A DNA stretch of 6,496 bases from Candidatus Latescibacterota bacterium (GTDB lineage: Bacteria; Latescibacterota; Latescibacteria; Latescibacterales; Latescibacteraceae), in contig JABHYP010000260.1 in assembly GCA_018656855.1 (NCBI GenBank), positions 1-6,496 on the forward strand. Reading direction: 5' to 3'. Below are positions 6,153 to 6,496 of this stretch, piece by piece (within the stretch, counting starts at the first letter, position 1; each line of letters starts with the position of its first letter). The notes beneath the pieces were generated by a model that was not told the DNA's origin, did no database searches, and saw nothing but the letters and a program-made list of their open reading frames with translations. A program made the position numbers and the translations under genes.

Positions 6153-6251
6153 TTATTTGTTCTTCTTTTCCCGCTTTTCCTGTCTCTTCTCTTTTGCTGT
6201 TTTCTGAGGCGCTGTCTTTTTGTTTTTTTTAGAATCATGTGATTTTGCCAT
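6153..6251 (-). CDS. Small lysine-rich protein, 32 residues
   Basis: The reverse strand encodes a 32-residue protein beginning MAKSHDSKKNKKTAPQKTAK and ending REKKNK before TAA (6153-6155). About 40 percent of residues are Lys and there are no hydrophobic segments, so it is a soluble, very basic, probably disordered cytoplasmic peptide. I recall similar small MAKS...KKK proteins annotated as hypothetical in several bacterial groups, with no function known. The start is fixed by AGGAGGT (complement of 6259-6265), seven bases upstream. The other ATG at 6256, in a different frame, is only two bases from the same site and is unlikely to be used. It faces opposite to the cassettes and to higBA. 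DNA or RNA binding would be a guess from charge alone. Between 6252 and 6360 I see only its leader and AT-rich DNA. Confidence 0.7.
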   Translation of the reverse strand: MAKSHDSKKNKKTAPQKTAKEKRQEKREKKNK

Positions 6252-6360
6252 ACCATTTACCTCCTATATATCTACGATGATTTGCACTAATAACATTAGA
6301 TAACTATATATTCACAACAATGCAATAACCATTTTGCACAAGTGGACGAATCTCTACTCG

Positions 6361-6490
6361 ATTGATAAAACGCGTTAGAGCATTATCATTCCTGCATACT
6401 ATTTTTCTACGCCCCGAACTTCGTGATCTTTTCCGCCGTGGCAAGCATTTCGTTAATAAGATAGAACGCATTAAACCGCCCGAGCCCCCC
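6361..6490 (-). repeat. Dispersed repeat, copy C (runs to window end)
   Basis: This copy aligns with copy A base for base over about 130 bases, at a fixed offset of 1377 until a one-base gap. On the reverse strand the frame is intact: GGGLGRFNAFYLINEMLATA then EKITKFGA and TAG. The frame stays open to the window end, so C may be the 3' end of a real reverse-strand gene continuing outside. The final run of Cs may be a sequence or assembly edge. Confidence 0.65.
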
Positions 6491-6496
6491 CCCGGC

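Noticed and set aside
6139..6377. Possible third attC using GCGCTAAC (6139-6146) or GATAAC (6299-6304) with GTTAGAG (6372-6378)
   Set aside because: Neither has complementary L arms between the boxes, and the core is not matched by a cassette start.

Overview
The window reads as a piece of a Gram-negative bacterial chromosome carrying a small, decayed integron of the reverse layout, in which the integrase lies upstream of the cassettes and points the same way. A Tat-type signal, a Sec signal on an outer-membrane-type DUF5916 protein and gene order would suit the FCB group (Bacteroidetes, Chlorobi and relatives), but nothing in the sequence fixes the lineage. By eye the first 360 bases are richer in GC than the cassette genes, which fits a resident chromosomal gene followed by acquired DNA.

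Layout. Bases 1-360 are the 3' end of a NifS/IscS-type cysteine desulfurase. Bases 361-995 hold no intact gene, but include a short hairpin (425-445), a fragment of a tyrosine integrase that looks like the extreme C-terminus of IntI (645-764), and an AT-rich stretch (765-953) with imperfect direct repeats and a 19-base palindrome that is the best candidate for attI and a cassette promoter. A GTTAGC core at 947-952 marks the likely start of cassette 1. Cassette 1 (948-2408) carries a Tat-type aldo/keto reductase with a C-terminal double cysteine cluster and ends in attC1 (2328-2414). Cassette 2 (2409-4965) carries a 752-residue DUF5916 protein and ends in attC2 (4883-4971). The two attC sites are nearly identical in their L arms. 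The first bases of cassette 2 (GTTAGGC) are the exact complement of the GCCTAAC that opens its own attC, which is the signature of a genuine integron cassette.

Downstream of attC2 the pattern breaks down. There is no further recognisable attC. The region holds a higBA-type toxin-antitoxin pair with a good promoter overlapped by three operator half-sites, in which the toxin has a TAA at codon 3. It also holds a 32-residue lysine-rich reverse-strand gene with a strong ribosome binding site, and three copies of a dispersed repeat (4984-5112, 6017-6100, 6361-6490). In reverse, the repeat can be read as the last 25 or so residues of a protein I do not recognise.

How it fits together. The integrase is broken, so the array is probably frozen unless an integrase acts from elsewhere. 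The two cassette genes encode exported proteins and each is an unusually large cargo. The toxin-antitoxin pair, now apparently toxin-dead, is the sort of module often found stabilising cassette arrays.
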